9,145 nucleotides of DNA, taken from Silvimonas sp. JCM 19000. Lineage in GTDB: Bacteria > Pseudomonadota > Gammaproteobacteria > Burkholderiales > Chitinibacteraceae. The notes under the pieces were generated by a model. The model searched no databases, was not told the origin of the DNA, and worked only from the letters and a program-made list of their open reading frames with translations. The DNA lies in contig BBFD01000163.1 of the NCBI GenBank assembly GCA_001313065.1, forward strand, positions 1-9,145. The letters are read 5' to 3'. Numbering within the stretch: position 1 is the first letter of the stretch; each line of letters opens with the position of its first letter. The position numbers and the translations under genes are program-made. Positions 8,450-9,145 of this stretch are shown here, piece after piece.

Positions 8450-8468
8450 GGGTGGGTCGCGACCACCC
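8450..8468. repeat. Palindrome GGGTGGGTCGCGACCACCC (right boundary hairpin)
   Basis: The left arm GGGTGGGTC is identical to that of the hairpin at 8324-8343. The centre GGTCGCGACC is a perfect palindrome. The right arm CCACCC lacks one C relative to the left copy's CCCACCC, either a real difference or another missing C as seen throughout this window. It ends 18 bases before the convergent amidotransferase stop. Confidence 0.75.
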
Positions 8469-8486
8469 TATGCCAACAACGCCGGT

Positions 8487-9145
8487 TTATGCGATGGCAG
8501 CGCGCAGGAATGCTTCGACGATGGGCGCGCGGCGTTGCGCCAGGGCTGCGCGTTCCGGCTGGAACAAAGTGCCGACAAAGAACGGGTGGGACGTCAGCTC
8601 CACCGCGCGTACGTCGCCCGCATCATCCAGCGCGCTTTCCTGCAACGGGCCGCCGATCAGCGCGGCACGGAATTCCGGGTTAAGACCGTAGCGGCAGTGG
8701 TAGCCTCGTGCACGGCGTCTTCGCCATAGGCATGGGCGAGTTTGCTTTGCGGCAGCAGGCGAATCTGGTCGGTCACTTCGACCAACGCGCAATGCAGCGG
8801 CGCAATCACGGCACGGCCCACGCCGGGGGCTTCTTCGGCGTGTTGGGCGTCGTCCCAGCCAGTACATTGCGGGCGTATTCCACCAGCGCGTGCTGGAAGC
8901 CACCGCAAGTACCCAGAAACGGCAAGCCGGATTCGCGAGCATGGCGGATGGCGAGGAGCGCGCCGTCCATGGAGCGATAGGGCGTGGCCGGCACCGCCCA
9001 TAAGCCGTGATAGCCGGCAAGGGCGGCGGCCGAGGTGATGGTTTCGGTGGGCAGCCAGTCGGCTTGCCATTCAACGTCGAGGGCACGGCCGGCGTCGGCC
9101 AGGGCGAGCGGGATGGCTTGGTGGGCGACGACTTCGGGGTTGAAG
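8487..9145 (-). CDS. Stand-alone class I glutamine amidotransferase domain, CTP synthase C-terminus-related (partial, frameshifted)
   Basis: The gene enters from the right edge (5' end missing) and ends at TAA 8487-8489. About 219 residues are visible after correction. Family features are HGLWAVPATPYRSMDGALLA, the nucleophile elbow LPFLGTCGGFQHALVEYARN (Cys codon TGC 8905-8907), a conserved HCRYGLNPEF segment and ELTSHPFFVGTLFQPER near the end. CTP synthase has HPFFVATQFHPE at that last site, so the usual triad His is Gln here (CAG 8559-8561) while Pro-Glu remain. The synthetase domain of CTP synthase is absent. This matches the family annotated as 'CTP synthase C-terminal region-related (seleno)protein', whose function is unknown; in this copy the nucleophile is Cys, not Sec. 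Single-base losses are inferred near 8858 (joining NVLG to WDDAQHAEEAP) and near 8704 (joining VHEAY to HCRYGLN). It is convergent with the sensor gene. Confidence 0.82.
   Translation of the reverse strand, partial: STPKSSPTKPSRSPWPTPAVPSTLNGKPTGCPPKPSPRPPPLPAITAYGRCRPRPIAPWTARSSPSAMLANPACRFWVLAVASSTRWWNTPAMYWLGRRPTRRRSPRRGPCRDCAAALRVGRSDRPDSPAAAKQTRPCLWRRRRARGYHCRYGLNPEFRAALIGGPLQESALDDAGDVRAVELTSHPFFVGTLFQPERAALAQRRAPIVEAFLRAAIA

Larger units (their letters stand above)
8324..8468. repeat. REP-doublet-like intergenic element between convergent genes
   Basis: Two related palindromes bracket 106 bases between the convergent sensor and amidotransferase genes. Within the spacer the 9-mer GTCCAGCAT occurs twice in direct orientation (8355-8363 and 8417-8425). 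No promoter or gene is evident; a minus-strand frame is open across it only because the arms read as THP codons. Size and shape resemble REPIN elements (REP doublets), or a small non-autonomous repeat. No flanking duplication or transposase is visible. Membership of a repeat family is inference until other genome copies are found. Confidence 0.45.

Noticed and set aside
7753..8466. Long minus-strand open frame opposite the sensor gene
   Set aside because: Composition is arginine/alanine/histidine-rich low-information text, antisense to the CHASE3-GAF gene, and it begins in the palindromic repeat.
8324..8468. CRISPR-like repeat array
   Set aside because: Only two palindromic units and one spacer are present, with no third repeat and no cas genes.
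8905..8907. Selenocysteine codon in the CTP-synthase-related protein
   Set aside because: The nucleophile codon is TGC (Cys), not TGA, so no Sec insertion is needed here.

Overview
The window is high-GC DNA (roughly 60% by eye) with proteobacterial gene style: strong GGAGG-type ribosome sites, tightly packed operon genes and sigma70-like promoters. The protein families suggest a Gram-negative, probably betaproteobacterial, saprophyte. The genus cannot be named from sequence alone.

Main locus (89-7027): a divergent carbohydrate-uptake module. On the minus strand, in transcription order, are a periplasmic sugar-binding protein (5673-4395), a MalF/UgpA-type permease (4292-3366), a MalG/UgpE-type permease (3362-2517) and a family 3 glycoside hydrolase of the beta-glucosidase/beta-xylosidase type (2451-89). 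A LacI-family repressor (5985-7027) is divergently transcribed on the plus strand. Both genes face a 311-bp intergenic region with a TTGACG/AATAAC promoter for the binding protein and several TAACGT(T)A elements that look like LacI-type operators. The expected working is: import of a beta-linked oligosaccharide, cleavage to monosaccharide by the hydrolase, and relief of LacI repression by the sugar. No ABC ATPase gene is present, so the transporter must use an ATPase encoded elsewhere.

Right part (7145-9145): a membrane sensor with CHASE3, a second transmembrane helix and a GAF domain, which stops right after GAF with no output domain. It is followed by a 145-bp intergenic element bounded by two related GGGTGGGTC palindromes, the first of which overlaps the sensor's stop codon. 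A convergent minus-strand gene then runs off the right edge; it encodes a stand-alone glutamine-amidotransferase domain related to the CTP synthase C-terminus, with the usual triad His replaced by Gln. The first ~90 bases may hold the 3' end of another plus-strand gene converging on the hydrolase.

Sequence quality is the dominant oddity. I find about 26 frame breaks in six of the seven main genes; only the first permease is clean. In every case protein similarity continues across the break. The breaks fall at A/T runs of 6-8, or at short G/C runs that appear one base short. Correcting them restores complete genes of normal family length (about 788, 280, 424, 347 and 393 residues, plus the partial amidotransferase). 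I read this as base-calling or consensus error, not gene decay. Coordinates given for genes are therefore spans across frameshifts.
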